The notes under the pieces are model-generated. The model did no database searches, had not been told where the DNA came from, and saw only the letters and a program-made list of their open reading frames with translations. Shown piece by piece: positions 1-8,536 of a DNA stretch of 22,656 nt. A program made the translations under genes and the position numbers. Within the stretch, counting starts at the first letter, position 1. The number at the start of each line of letters is the position of its first letter. Origin of the DNA: an uncultured Porphyromonadaceae bacterium (GTDB lineage: Bacteria; Bacteroidota; Bacteroidia; Bacteroidales; Muribaculaceae); NCBI GenBank assembly GCA_937989585.1, contig CALKRW010000028.1:1-22656 (forward strand), given 5' to 3'.

Positions 1-21
1 ACTCAATTCTATCACTATATC

Positions 22-53
22 TTTCCGCATTTCACTTTTTTGTAGTAACTTTG
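22..53 (+). promoter_or_regulatory. Putative Bacteroidetes promoter upstream of the first porU-like gene
   Basis: TAACTTTG at 46-53 fits the Bacteroidetes -7 consensus TAnnTTTG exactly. TTTC at 22-25, 20 bp upstream, is one mismatch from the -33 TTTG element. Transcription would start near position 60, giving a leader of about 80 nt before the TTG start at 143. The call rests on consensus matching only. Confidence 0.55.
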
Positions 54-142
54 CGTTATAAAATCGCGTAATTAGGTTCCGGGGCATTCGTTCCGCCGTC
101 TCCGCACACCGACTCCTCCCACCACATAATCATATCACTGTC

Positions 143-3100
143 TTGAAAAAATCTCTCTGCAACATAGTCAATTCACTGGGCCGCAGCATCTTGCTCTCGC
201 TGCTGGCGGCCTTCTGCCTCTTTGCCGCGGCGCCTTCGTCCACGGCTCTGCCTCTCGAGACTTACGCCTCGGCCTCGGTGCTCGGCGACGGACGCTGGGT
301 CAAGGTCAGCGTCGGCGAGAGCGGTGTCTACGCCCTGACATCGGCCACGCTCCGCCGCATGGGCTTCACCGATCCCTCGCGTGTCCGCGTCTACGGCTAC
401 GGCGGCAGGCAGATCGCCGACAGGCTTAACGCTGCAAACTATGTCGATGACCTCCCCCAGGTACAGACCATGCTCACCGACCGCGGCAGCGTCGTCTTCT
501 ACGGCCAGGGTCCGGATTATTGGGTGCGGGGCAACAACGGCCGCTATAACAAGAACCTCAGCCTCTACACCACACGCGGCTACTACTTCGTCACCGAGGT
601 TGCCGCAGGCGATACGGCCGTCGCCGCGCGGCCCGCTCAGGCCGGACGCCCCGGCGATGCCGGCGCTGTCTCGTCGTTCACGGGACGCATCCACTATGAG
701 CGCAACATCAACGCTCCCGGCGAGTCTGGTGCCGAACTCGTCGGCGAGGATTTCCGCCTGACGCCCACGCGGCGCTTCACCTTCGACCTCGAGGGCCGCG
801 ACGAGGCCGACTCGGTGGTCTACGTCGAGTGCTCCTTCGTCACCAAGACTTTCTCCCGTTCGTCCACTGTCGAACTGACCGCCGGCGGCAGGACACGTAC
901 ACAGACCATCAGTTCGACGCTCAACGACGCCGCATTCTTCGGCACCGAGGGCTCGGCGCGCCATGCCTTCGCTATTTCCGGCTCTAAACTCGACCTGACG
1001 CTCACCCACAAGTCTCCGGTCACCGTACACGCTGCATGGCTCAACTATCTGACCGTCAACTACACCCGTACTCTCACCCTGCCTGCGTCGGGTGCGCTGT
1101 CCTTTGCCCTGTCCTCGACGTCGGCCACGCTCGGGGGCGCAGTCGACGGCGTCCGCGTATGGGACGTCACTGACCCCATGCGTGTCCTCGAGATGCAGAC
1201 AGGCGCTGTCTCCGACGGCAGGACGGCCTGGGTGAATTCCTACACAGGCCACCGCGAGTATGTCGCCTTCAATCCTGCCGCAAGATTGCCCGAGCCTGTC
1301 GTCGAGGGCAACGTGGCTAACCAGAACCTCCACGCCCTGACGCAGGCCGACATGATTATCGTCACCCTCCCGCCATGGCGTTCCCAGGCCGAGCGCATCG
1401 CTGCCCTACATACTTCGGGCACCGACTCGCTTGGCGTCGAGATTGTCGATGTCGCCAGGATCTACAACGAATTCGGCTCCGGAGCCGCCGACCCCGGTGC
1501 CCTCCGCCGCTTCTTCAAGATGGTCTACGACCGCTCGGACGATGCCGGCAGACCATTGCGTTACGTCCTTCTCATGGGCCGCTACTCGTACGACTGCGCC
1601 GGCCAGACCGAAGACTTCCGCCGCCTCGGCATCCACACAATCCCCTCGTGGTATCCCTCGGGCATCGACGCCTCGCTCAGCGACCGTACCGGCTACGGCA
1701 CCGATGACGTCATGGCCATGCTCGCCGACAACTCGGGCACGAACCTCGGCTCGGACAAACTTTCCGTCGCCATCGGCCGCATGCCGGTCCGCGACCTCGA
1801 GGAGGCAACCTCCGACGTTGACAAACTCTACGAATACGTCAACAGCTCACGCAACACCACCTGGCGCAACCAGATGCTCTACCTCGTCGACGACGGCGAC
1901 AACGGCGCCCACATGAACCAGGCCAACACGATGGACCTCAACGTCAATCCCGAGGACAGCCCCAACTTTGTCGCCAACAAGGTCTACATGGACGCCTACG
2001 AGCGCGTCGGCGACTCCTTCCCCATGGCACGCGAGGCCATGTTCCGCTACCTCAACGAGGGCGCCATGTTCTGGGTCTACCTCGGACACGCCAACCCTCA
2101 CCAGTGGAGCCACGACAAGCAGTTGACCACCACCGACATCAACTCGCTTTACCTCAAGCACCTTCCCGTCCTCTTCGCCGGAACCTGCGAGTTCCTCCGC
2201 TGGGACTCGAACACCGAGAGCGGCGGCGAGGTCATGTTCCACGAGCGTTTCGGCGGCGTCATCTCGATGATTTCGGCGACGCGGCCTGTCTACATCTCTG
2301 ACAACGGTCTCTTCTCCGCGGCCATGGGCCGTGCGCTCGGCTCGCGCGACGAACTCGGACGCATACACCGCGTCGGCGACCTCTACCGCATAGCCAAGAA
2401 CGACATCCGAAACTACGAGGACAAGCCTGTCTCCGACACCAACCGCCTGCGCTACGTCCTCATGGGTGATCCCGCCATGAAACTCGCCGCCCCCGACAAC
2501 CGCATCATCCTCGAGTCTGTAAACGGCGTTCCCGTGATGGCTCCCGGCGACACCGAGGGCGACGCTCCGGTAATCACTGCTCTCAGCCGTCCGCGCCTCA
2601 CAGGTATTGTCACCGACCCCATGGGCAACCCCATTCCCGATTTCAACGGCTCGCTCCACGTCACCATCTTCGACGCCGCCAGGTCCACGACCACCAACGG
2701 CTGGGGAACCAACGGCGCCGAGGTCACCTTCCAGGAACACGGCTCGAAACTCTACAACGGAATCATCAGCGTGAAGGACGGCCGCTTCGACAGCACCATA
2801 GCCATGCCATCCGAGATTGCCGACAACTATCGTCCCGCACTGGCCAGTTTCTATGCCTACGACGAGTCGGCGCGCCGCCATGCCGCCGGTGTCAGCGCCG
2901 GGTTCTACGTATACGGCCTTGACGAGTCGGCGCTCCCCGACACTGTGCCTCCCGTCATCGACGCCATCTTCCTCAACGGCGAGGACTTTGCCGACGGGGG
3001 CCGCGTCAACCTCTCGCCGACTCTGATAGCCCGCGTCAGCGACGACGTCGGCATAAACATCTCCACAGCCGGTGTCGGACGCCAGATGACCGTGCGTCTT

Positions 3101-3604
3101 GACGGCAACCGCTCGTACAGCGACGTCGCCGAATATTTCACTCCCTCGGCCGACGGCTCTCCCTCGGGAGAGGTGGCATATACCCTCGAGAACCTTACCG
3201 AAGGAAGCCATACGCTCGAGTTCAGCGTATGGGACACCTCGGGCAACAGTGCCTCGGCATCAATCGACTTTGTCGTGGACGCAGGCTCTGTCCCGCGGCT
3301 CTACGACGTCTACACCGACTCGAACCCGGCCGTATCCTCGGCTAACTTCTACGTCACCACCGACCGTCCGAACCAGCTGGTAACCGTCACGATCACTGTC
3401 TATAACCTTATGGGCCGCGAGATATGGAGCAAGACCGTCCGCGGACGCAACGACCTCTTCACCACGACTCCCGTCAACTGGGACCTCTGCGACAGTGCGG
3501 GACGCCGCGTTCCGCGCGGAATCTATCTCTATCGCGCCTCTGTCTCCGACAACGACGAGACTTATGTCACCGCCTCGCGCCGGATTGCCGTCGCCGCCCA
3601 ATAA
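143..3604 (+). CDS. porU: T9SS PorU-type C-terminal signal peptidase (first copy)
   Basis: This is a 1153-residue protein, the usual PorU length. PorU is the outer-membrane, gingipain-like (peptidase family C25) sortase that removes the C-terminal signal of T9SS cargo and attaches the cargo to the surface. A basic N-terminus and hydrophobic stretch (about residues 12-36) form a signal peptide. The N-terminal domain has the PorU-type pattern GRWVKVSVGESGVY followed by VYGYGG. The peptidase core carries candidate catalytic His649 (YLGHAN) and Cys682 (GTCEFLRWD), 33 residues apart. The Cys context matches flavobacterial PorU as I remember it, but GHAN replaces the usual GHG. The C-terminal approximately 90 residues resemble a FlgD/T9SS beta-sandwich tail ending in GIYLYRASV. 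The only start that includes the signal peptide is TTG at 143. Rex follows after 10 bp, so the two are probably co-transcribed. A paralogue lies at 4899-8345, and which copy is the housekeeping sortase is unclear. Confidence 0.85.
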   Translation: MKKSLCNIVNSLGRSILLSLLAAFCLFAAAPSSTALPLETYASASVLGDGRWVKVSVGESGVYALTSATLRRMGFTDPSRVRVYGYGGRQIADRLNAANYVDDLPQVQTMLTDRGSVVFYGQGPDYWVRGNNGRYNKNLSLYTTRGYYFVTEVAAGDTAVAARPAQAGRPGDAGAVSSFTGRIHYERNINAPGESGAELVGEDFRLTPTRRFTFDLEGRDEADSVVYVECSFVTKTFSRSSTVELTAGGRTRTQTISSTLNDAAFFGTEGSARHAFAISGSKLDLTLTHKSPVTVHAAWLNYLTVNYTRTLTLPASGALSFALSSTSATLGGAVDGVRVWDVTDPMRVLEMQTGAVSDGRTAWVNSYTGHREYVAFNPAARLPEPVVEGNVANQNLHALTQADMIIVTLPPWRSQAERIAALHTSGTDSLGVEIVDVARIYNEFGSGAADPGALRRFFKMVYDRSDDAGRPLRYVLLMGRYSYDCAGQTEDFRRLGIHTIPSWYPSGIDASLSDRTGYGTDDVMAMLADNSGTNLGSDKLSVAIGRMPVRDLEEATSDVDKLYEYVNSSRNTTWRNQMLYLVDDGDNGAHMNQANTMDLNVNPEDSPNFVANKVYMDAYERVGDSFPMAREAMFRYLNEGAMFWVYLGHANPHQWSHDKQLTTTDINSLYLKHLPVLFAGTCEFLRWDSNTESGGEVMFHERFGGVISMISATRPVYISDNGLFSAAMGRALGSRDELGRIHRVGDLYRIAKNDIRNYEDKPVSDTNRLRYVLMGDPAMKLAAPDNRIILESVNGVPVMAPGDTEGDAPVITALSRPRLTGIVTDPMGNPIPDFNGSLHVTIFDAARSTTTNGWGTNGAEVTFQEHGSKLYNGIISVKDGRFDSTIAMPSEIADNYRPALASFYAYDESARRHAAGVSAGFYVYGLDESALPDTVPPVIDAIFLNGEDFADGGRVNLSPTLIARVSDDVGINISTAGVGRQMTVRLDGNRSYSDVAEYFTPSADGSPSGEVAYTLENLTEGSHTLEFSVWDTSGNSASASIDFVVDAGSVPRLYDVYTDSNPAVSSANFYVTTDRPNQLVTVTITVYNLMGREIWSKTVRGRNDLFTTTPVNWDLCDSAGRRVPRGIYLYRASVSDNDETYVTASRRIAVAAQ

Positions 3605-3614
3605 CATCACTACA

Positions 3615-4259
3615 ATGCCGGTAGAAAAAAACCACAGACCTCAGGCACTTCCCGAGCCCACGCTGCGCCGCCTGCCGTGGTATCTGGCCTACGTGACCAG
3701 ACTCATGCGCGGCGGAGCCGAATACGTCTCCTCCACCCAGATTGCCGCCGCCGTAGGCGTTGACTCCTCGCAGATAGCCAAGGACCTCTCATTCCTCAAC
3801 GTCCGCGGCAAGACCCGCATAGGTTACGAGGTTCCCGTGCTCGAGCGCGAGCTCCGCGACTTTCTCGGATTCCGCCGGAGCCACAACGCCGTTGTCATAG
3901 GCGCCGGCTCGCTCGGTTCGGCTCTCATGCGCGACTCGGGCCTGCACCGCTACGGCCTGAATATTGTCGCCGCATTCGACATCGACCCCCAGATTGCCGG
4001 CGGCGAGATTGCCGGCATACCAATCTATAATATCACGCGCATGAAGGAGATTGTCCCAGCCCTCGACGTCGACATTGCCGTGCTCACCGTCCCGGTCGAC
4101 GTCGCCCAGAGTCTTGCCGACGACGGCATGGAGGCCGGAATACGCGCTATCTGGAATTTCACGCCCTCACGCATATCCGTGCGCGAGGGCTGTGTCGTTC
4201 AGAACACCTCGCTCTACGCCCACCTCGCCGTGATGTACAACCGTCTCGAGACACAATGA
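3615..4259 (+). CDS. rex: Redox-sensing transcriptional repressor Rex
   Basis: This 214-residue protein has the standard Rex length and architecture. Rex binds DNA when the NADH/NAD+ ratio is low and releases it when NADH binds, controlling fermentation and respiration genes. The N-terminal winged helix (about residues 14-75) holds the family pattern TLRRLPWYLAYVTRL, then SSTQIAAAVGVDSSQIAKDL and GKTRIGYEV. The Rossmann domain begins with VVIGAGSLGSAL (glycine loop GAGSLG at 96-101) and continues with AAFDIDP and VLTVPVDVAQ. I chose the ATG at 3615 because family homology begins just after it. An upstream in-frame extension would only overlap porU. Gaps of 10 bp on both sides suggest co-transcription with the PorU-like gene and the FAH-like gene. 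I did not identify a Rex operator in the window. Confidence 0.93.
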   Translation: MPVEKNHRPQALPEPTLRRLPWYLAYVTRLMRGGAEYVSSTQIAAAVGVDSSQIAKDLSFLNVRGKTRIGYEVPVLERELRDFLGFRRSHNAVVIGAGSLGSALMRDSGLHRYGLNIVAAFDIDPQIAGGEIAGIPIYNITRMKEIVPALDVDIAVLTVPVDVAQSLADDGMEAGIRAIWNFTPSRISVREGCVVQNTSLYAHLAVMYNRLETQ

Positions 4260-4269
4260 CACCTGCCTT

Positions 4270-4815
4270 ATGAAAGTCCTGTGCATCGAATCCATCTCCG
4301 GACCTTTCCGCGCGACTGCATGCGTGGACTCGTCACTGCGTCTGCGCAACGAGCCGTTCTTCCCCCCGGATGACAGTCCGTGGCATGCCTCACTCTTCAT
4401 CGGCGCCCGCATCGACAGGCTCGGCATGAAGATTTCTCCCCGTTTCGCCACACGCTATTTCTCGTCCGTCACCCTTCTTGCACATCCCTTTGTGCCGGGG
4501 AGCGAGGTGCCGTACGAATGGTCGCGCGACTGTGCGCTTTTCAACAACGGCGACATTGACGTTTCAGCACTTCCCGACGAGTTCGGTGTGGCTGTCAGCG
4601 GCTCGCCCGGCGCTCCGTTCGCCCTCACTCTTGGAAGGGACGCTCTTGTCGCGCTTCTTGCCCGTGCTGTCAGCGAGATCAGCGCGTTCCACACCCTCAA
4701 GACCGGCGATATTGTCGCACTCCCCCTCGATTTTCCTCTCCTGCCGCTTCCTATTGGAGCCGATTACTACATCTCTGCCGCAGGAACCACCCTCCTGCAT
4801 CTCAAGTCCCGCTGA
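4270..4815 (+). CDS. Degenerate fumarylacetoacetate-hydrolase-like protein, probably non-catalytic
   Basis: This 181-residue protein aligns by eye with the roughly 200-residue FAH-family proteins of Bacteroidales. NEPFFPPDDS (27-36) matches the family's N-H-P-F-F-x-P-D, and ARIDRLGMKISPRFATRYF (46-64) matches the segment after the metal site. FHTLKTGDIVALP (140-152) matches the C-terminal TLKxGDLIFTGTP. The family's metal-binding acidic residues are absent. Where relatives have an E-V-E-L pattern this protein reads WHASLFIG (38-45), and the next acidic position falls in VTLLAHPF. A divalent-metal hydrolase activity is therefore unlikely. It starts 10 bp after rex and lies 83 bp before the second PorU. 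As I recall, a FAH-family gene also precedes porU in Porphyromonas gingivalis. Its role is unknown; it may be a structural or regulatory remnant. The family assignment is by memory of motifs. Confidence 0.6.
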   Translation: MKVLCIESISGPFRATACVDSSLRLRNEPFFPPDDSPWHASLFIGARIDRLGMKISPRFATRYFSSVTLLAHPFVPGSEVPYEWSRDCALFNNGDIDVSALPDEFGVAVSGSPGAPFALTLGRDALVALLARAVSEISAFHTLKTGDIVALPLDFPLLPLPIGADYYISAAGTTLLHLKSR

Positions 4816-4898
4816 CCCCGGCTGGCATCCTTAACGCTGTTTACGGCCCGCAGGTCCCCTGACCCGGCACAGACCGTAACAATTATTTCTAATCCGCG

Positions 4899-7800
4899 AT
4901 GAACCTTAAGAATCTACGTCTCTGCATCCTCTCTCTCTGCGTGTCTATTGCCGCGGGAGCACTGGCCCTCAGTCCATCCTTTTATGCCCCGAGATCCGTA
5001 CTTTCCTCGGGCCGATGGGTGAAAATCCGTGTCCCCGCCGAAGGACTGTACCGTATCCCCTACGACTCCCTCGCCGCATGGGGATTCGCCGACCCCTCGC
5101 GGGTCAGTGTCTACGGTTACGGCGGCGCCATGCTCACACCCCAGAGACACAGCGAGTCCGGTCCCGACGATCTCACCCGTTCATACACCCACCATGCCGG
5201 AGGACAGATCTTCTTCTACGGCGAGGGTCCCTCGCGCACTTCGGCCCTCGGACGAGAAGCCTACTCATACATGCGCAATCCGTATTCCGCATACGGATAT
5301 TATTTCCTCTCGGACTGCGGCGCGGGTGACGTTCCCTCGCTTGCTCCGTCTGCCGCGTCTGTCTTCACCACAACCTCCTACAGTGCGTTTACCGTCGACA
5401 ACGATGTGGACAATCCGGTGGGCTGCGGCGTCGCGTTCTTCGACAGGCCTCTCCGCGCAGGCGGGAAATACAGTTATGTCCTTCCCGTGCGCGGCTTCGA
5501 TCCGTCGGAACTCGGCAACTCGGTCTACGTGGCCTACAATTTCGTGGCCGCGAACACTACGCGGCTTGGTCTCGATGTGACTCCTCCCGCCGAGATGAAT
5601 ATCCTGCTCCGTAATGTCAACGCCCAGGTGGCCATGATGTCCAACACCGAAGGCTCGCAGAAGTATCTGGTCGCCCCCGAGGGCTCGCGCACTGTCGCCG
5701 CGCCTGACGGCGCGATTCCCGACGGCGACTATGTATGGGAGTTCGCCTGTCCTTCCGGCGCAAGTCCGGCATACTGCGCTCTCGACCGCGTGCATTTCGT
5801 CTATCCGAGGGTCAACCGGCTTGACGGCGCCCCTCTGGTCATGGAGCGCATTGTCACGGATGGCTCGACGGGTTTCTCGGTGTCGGGTGCCTCCGCTTCT
5901 TCGATTGTGCTGAACTGTACGGATCCATCGGCGGTAGCGCTCCATCCTGTCTCGTTCGATCCTGAGGCCTCTGTGCTCAGGGGATGTTACGGCATGTCTC
6001 CTTCCGACACTGTCCCGGTGCGCCTCATGTCATTCGATACCGCCGACGCTGATGCCTTTCCGCTGCCCGGGTTCGACGGCGAGGTCGCCCCGCAGGACAT
6101 CCACGGAAGCGATGTCCCGCAGATGCTCATCGTCACGACGCGCGGTCTGCGTCCGGCAGCCGATGAACTGGCCGCGATACACTCTGCGCGGGGGCTCGAG
6201 TGTCTTGTCGTGACCCAGGACGAGGTCTTCAACGAGTTCTCTTCGGGCACACCTATGCCTTTTGCCATAAACCGCTGCGCGAAGATGTTCTACGACCGCG
6301 ACCCGCAGCGGTTCCGCTATGTGCTGCTCTACGGCAGGTCGACATGGGATCCCCGCGGCATAACGCGCCCCGCCGATGACGATTATGTCATAACCCACGA
6401 GTGCGAGTTCACCGCCTACAATTCTTCAGCAAGACCCGGACGGGCTTTCGCCGCCGACAAGACCACGGCCTTCGTCTCGGATTCCTATATGGGTATTCTC
6501 GGTGATTCGTTCGATGTCGCCAGAATAGATGCCGCCCCGCGCACGGTCGCCGTCGGACGCATACCGGCGCGCTCTGTCTCCGAGGCAAGGGATTTCAACG
6601 CCAAGATAAAGTCATATCTCGACAATCCGGCCACTATCGACGAATTCGTCCGCACGCTGGCGATGTCCGACCTCGGAAACAGGCAGACACACCTCAACTA
6701 TTCGCTCGATGCCATAGGCGGTATGCGCAGGGCAATGCCTGCGATGACTTTCATCCAGGGACACAACGAACTTTACAGCCTGTCGCACAACCTGTCGCTA
6801 AGATGCCGCGAGGTCGCCGCCTCGGCGCTTAAGTCGGGTGTCGGACTCCTCGACTACTCGGGCCACGGCTCAGGTGCGGGTATCGGCACCGGATGGGTCT
6901 GGCTGAATTCCAATGTCAGGAATGTCTCGTACAGCCGTCCTCCCCTGGCCATCCTCATCACGTGCGACACATATATATACGATATTGTCAACGAGGGTTT
7001 CGTACACAATCTGCTTTCCGTCCCCGACGGGGGCGCAATGGGTGCCATAGCGTCGGCTCGCGCCGTCTACATGGACCTCAACCAGCCTTTCCACCTTGCC
7101 CTGACCGGAGCCTACGCGGGTGCCCGCGCCGGCATGTCCATGGGCGAGGTCCTCGTGGAAGGCTATAACAGTATGATATCCGGCATGGGAGTCTCCCGCG
7201 CCACAGCCGTCAATGCCATGTGTTTCAATTACTGCGGTGACCCCTCGCTGCCTCTTGCGGCCCCGTCGCATGACATCGCGATAGAAAGCATCGGCGGCAG
7301 CGACCTGAGGAGCCTGGGCGCCGACGCTCCCGGTCCCGACATCGTGGCTCTGCGCCCATCGCTCGCCGAGGGCCGTGTCACGGACAGCCGTGGCCGCACT
7401 GACGAGTCGTTCAGCGGTACGGCCACACTCTACGTCTACGAGTCGGAGCGCAGGGCCGCTCTCAACAATCCCTCGGATTCTGTCTCGTCAGTATCGCTTG
7501 ACGAGGATCTTCTGGCCTCCTTCCCCGGAACCGTGCGTAACGGTCGTTTTTCAATCCCGTTCGCATGTCCTGCGCCTTCCTATCCCGGCAAAGCCAACCG
7601 CGTGGTCGTTACCGCGACAGCCGGTGACGGCGACATGCGCGCGGCCGGAGTCTTCGGACGCTGCCGGGTTACCGACCCCGACGGGAACGGCGCCGTATCA
7701 TATCCGGCGCCTGAGATCTGCGATCTGTCCATAAGTTCGCCGGGCTGCGCCAGCGGTGGGCCCGTGGGTCCCTCGGCCACTGTCAGCGCCGTCGTGTCTG

Positions 7801-8345
7801 TGTCTGAACTCGGACTGTATATTGCCGATGCCATGGGACGCAGGCCTTCGCTGCGCATCGACTCGCGCCGTGTACTCCCTGTCGGAAGGAATTTCATACG
7901 TCCGGCAGCGGGGCGCCCCGGCGTGTATCTTGTCGAGGTCCCCGTCGACGGACTTGCCGACGGACAGCACACGCTCACTCTCTCTGTCGCCGACAATGCC
8001 GGACAGATGGCCGAGGCATCCATCGCATTTGCGGTCAGCGCCTCGAGCCGCCGGGCTGTCCTCTCGCTGGCTGAAAGTAATGCCGCTGACGCCCGCTCGT
8101 CGCTTACACTCGAACTCGACTCGCCCGTGCAGCCGTCGTCCGGCTCCCGGCTCATTATTACCGATGCCCTCGGCAACACGGTGCTTTCCGTTGCCGCACC
8201 CGCTTTCCCCTATGTATGGAACCTGATGGATTCTGACGGCCATCCCGTGCCTGACGGACACTACGACGCACGCTTCATCTCTGCCGACCGGGAGAATGGA
8301 GGTGGCATATACTCGCCACTGCTTCCGCTAAGTGTGGTCAGATAG
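4899..8345 (+). CDS. porU: T9SS PorU-type C-terminal signal peptidase (second copy, syntenic with porV)
   Basis: This is a 1148-residue PorU-family protein of full length with an N-terminal signal peptide (about residues 1-24, ending near GALAL). The N-domain contains SVLSSGRWVKIRVPAEGLYR and VYGYGG, closely parallel to the copy at 143-3604. The gingipain-like core has candidate catalytic His656 (DYSGHGSG) and Cys689 (ITCDTYIYD). They are 33 residues apart, the same as in the other copy. GHG is canonical, but the residues after Cys (DTYIYD) differ from the E-F-x-[RK]-[FW]-D usual in relatives. The C-terminal domain is FlgD-like (YVWNLMDSDGHPVPDGHYDA). The gene precedes porV and ispF and follows an FAH-like gene, the order I remember from P. 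gingivalis, so by synteny this is the orthologous porU. The upstream gap is only 83 bp with no clear promoter, so read-through from rex and the FAH-like gene is plausible. Confidence 0.87.
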   Translation: MNLKNLRLCILSLCVSIAAGALALSPSFYAPRSVLSSGRWVKIRVPAEGLYRIPYDSLAAWGFADPSRVSVYGYGGAMLTPQRHSESGPDDLTRSYTHHAGGQIFFYGEGPSRTSALGREAYSYMRNPYSAYGYYFLSDCGAGDVPSLAPSAASVFTTTSYSAFTVDNDVDNPVGCGVAFFDRPLRAGGKYSYVLPVRGFDPSELGNSVYVAYNFVAANTTRLGLDVTPPAEMNILLRNVNAQVAMMSNTEGSQKYLVAPEGSRTVAAPDGAIPDGDYVWEFACPSGASPAYCALDRVHFVYPRVNRLDGAPLVMERIVTDGSTGFSVSGASASSIVLNCTDPSAVALHPVSFDPEASVLRGCYGMSPSDTVPVRLMSFDTADADAFPLPGFDGEVAPQDIHGSDVPQMLIVTTRGLRPAADELAAIHSARGLECLVVTQDEVFNEFSSGTPMPFAINRCAKMFYDRDPQRFRYVLLYGRSTWDPRGITRPADDDYVITHECEFTAYNSSARPGRAFAADKTTAFVSDSYMGILGDSFDVARIDAAPRTVAVGRIPARSVSEARDFNAKIKSYLDNPATIDEFVRTLAMSDLGNRQTHLNYSLDAIGGMRRAMPAMTFIQGHNELYSLSHNLSLRCREVAASALKSGVGLLDYSGHGSGAGIGTGWVWLNSNVRNVSYSRPPLAILITCDTYIYDIVNEGFVHNLLSVPDGGAMGAIASARAVYMDLNQPFHLALTGAYAGARAGMSMGEVLVEGYNSMISGMGVSRATAVNAMCFNYCGDPSLPLAAPSHDIAIESIGGSDLRSLGADAPGPDIVALRPSLAEGRVTDSRGRTDESFSGTATLYVYESERRAALNNPSDSVSSVSLDEDLLASFPGTVRNGRFSIPFACPAPSYPGKANRVVVTATAGDGDMRAAGVFGRCRVTDPDGNGAVSYPAPEICDLSISSPGCASGGPVGPSATVSAVVSVSELGLYIADAMGRRPSLRIDSRRVLPVGRNFIRPAAGRPGVYLVEVPVDGLADGQHTLTLSVADNAGQMAEASIAFAVSASSRRAVLSLAESNAADARSSLTLELDSPVQPSSGSRLIITDALGNTVLSVAAPAFPYVWNLMDSDGHPVPDGHYDARFISADRENGGGIYSPLLPLSVVR

Positions 8346-8536
8346 GCCGCGCCCCCTGCCATGAGGCCCATCTGTCCTCTGTAAGGGACCGCGGAATCAA
8401 CTTAATGACTCCCCTTACAATAAATGGCCTCCCGGTGCGTTTATCTATTGACTTAATAGCCTCCCGAAGGTACGGCATGACTGTTAACTCCCCTCTAATT
8501 ATATAATTGTACACCTAATCTGTACACTGCAATTCA
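8346..8536. other. porU-porV intergenic region with short direct repeats
   Basis: This 191 bp gap contains no gene. TGTACAC occurs twice, at 8508-8514 and 8521-8527, 13 bp apart and immediately before the porV start. TATAATTG at 8502-8509 is one mismatch from the Bacteroidetes -7 consensus, but no good -33 element is seen. Two related 14-mers beginning CTTAAT (8401 and 8452) precede C-rich runs. The region may hold a separate porV promoter. Confidence 0.4.

Noticed and set aside
1847..3211. Long open frame on the minus strand (454 codons) inside the first porU-like gene
   Set aside because: It is antisense to a recognised full-length protein, has low-complexity Val/Gly/Asp-rich translation, and arises from the strong C bias at third codon positions. 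A similar 445-codon antisense frame at 14576-15913 is rejected for the same reason.
3495..3614. N-terminal extension of Rex by 40 residues
   Set aside because: The extension lies within the porU 3' end in another frame and has no Rex homology. The ATG at 3615 gives the normal family length.
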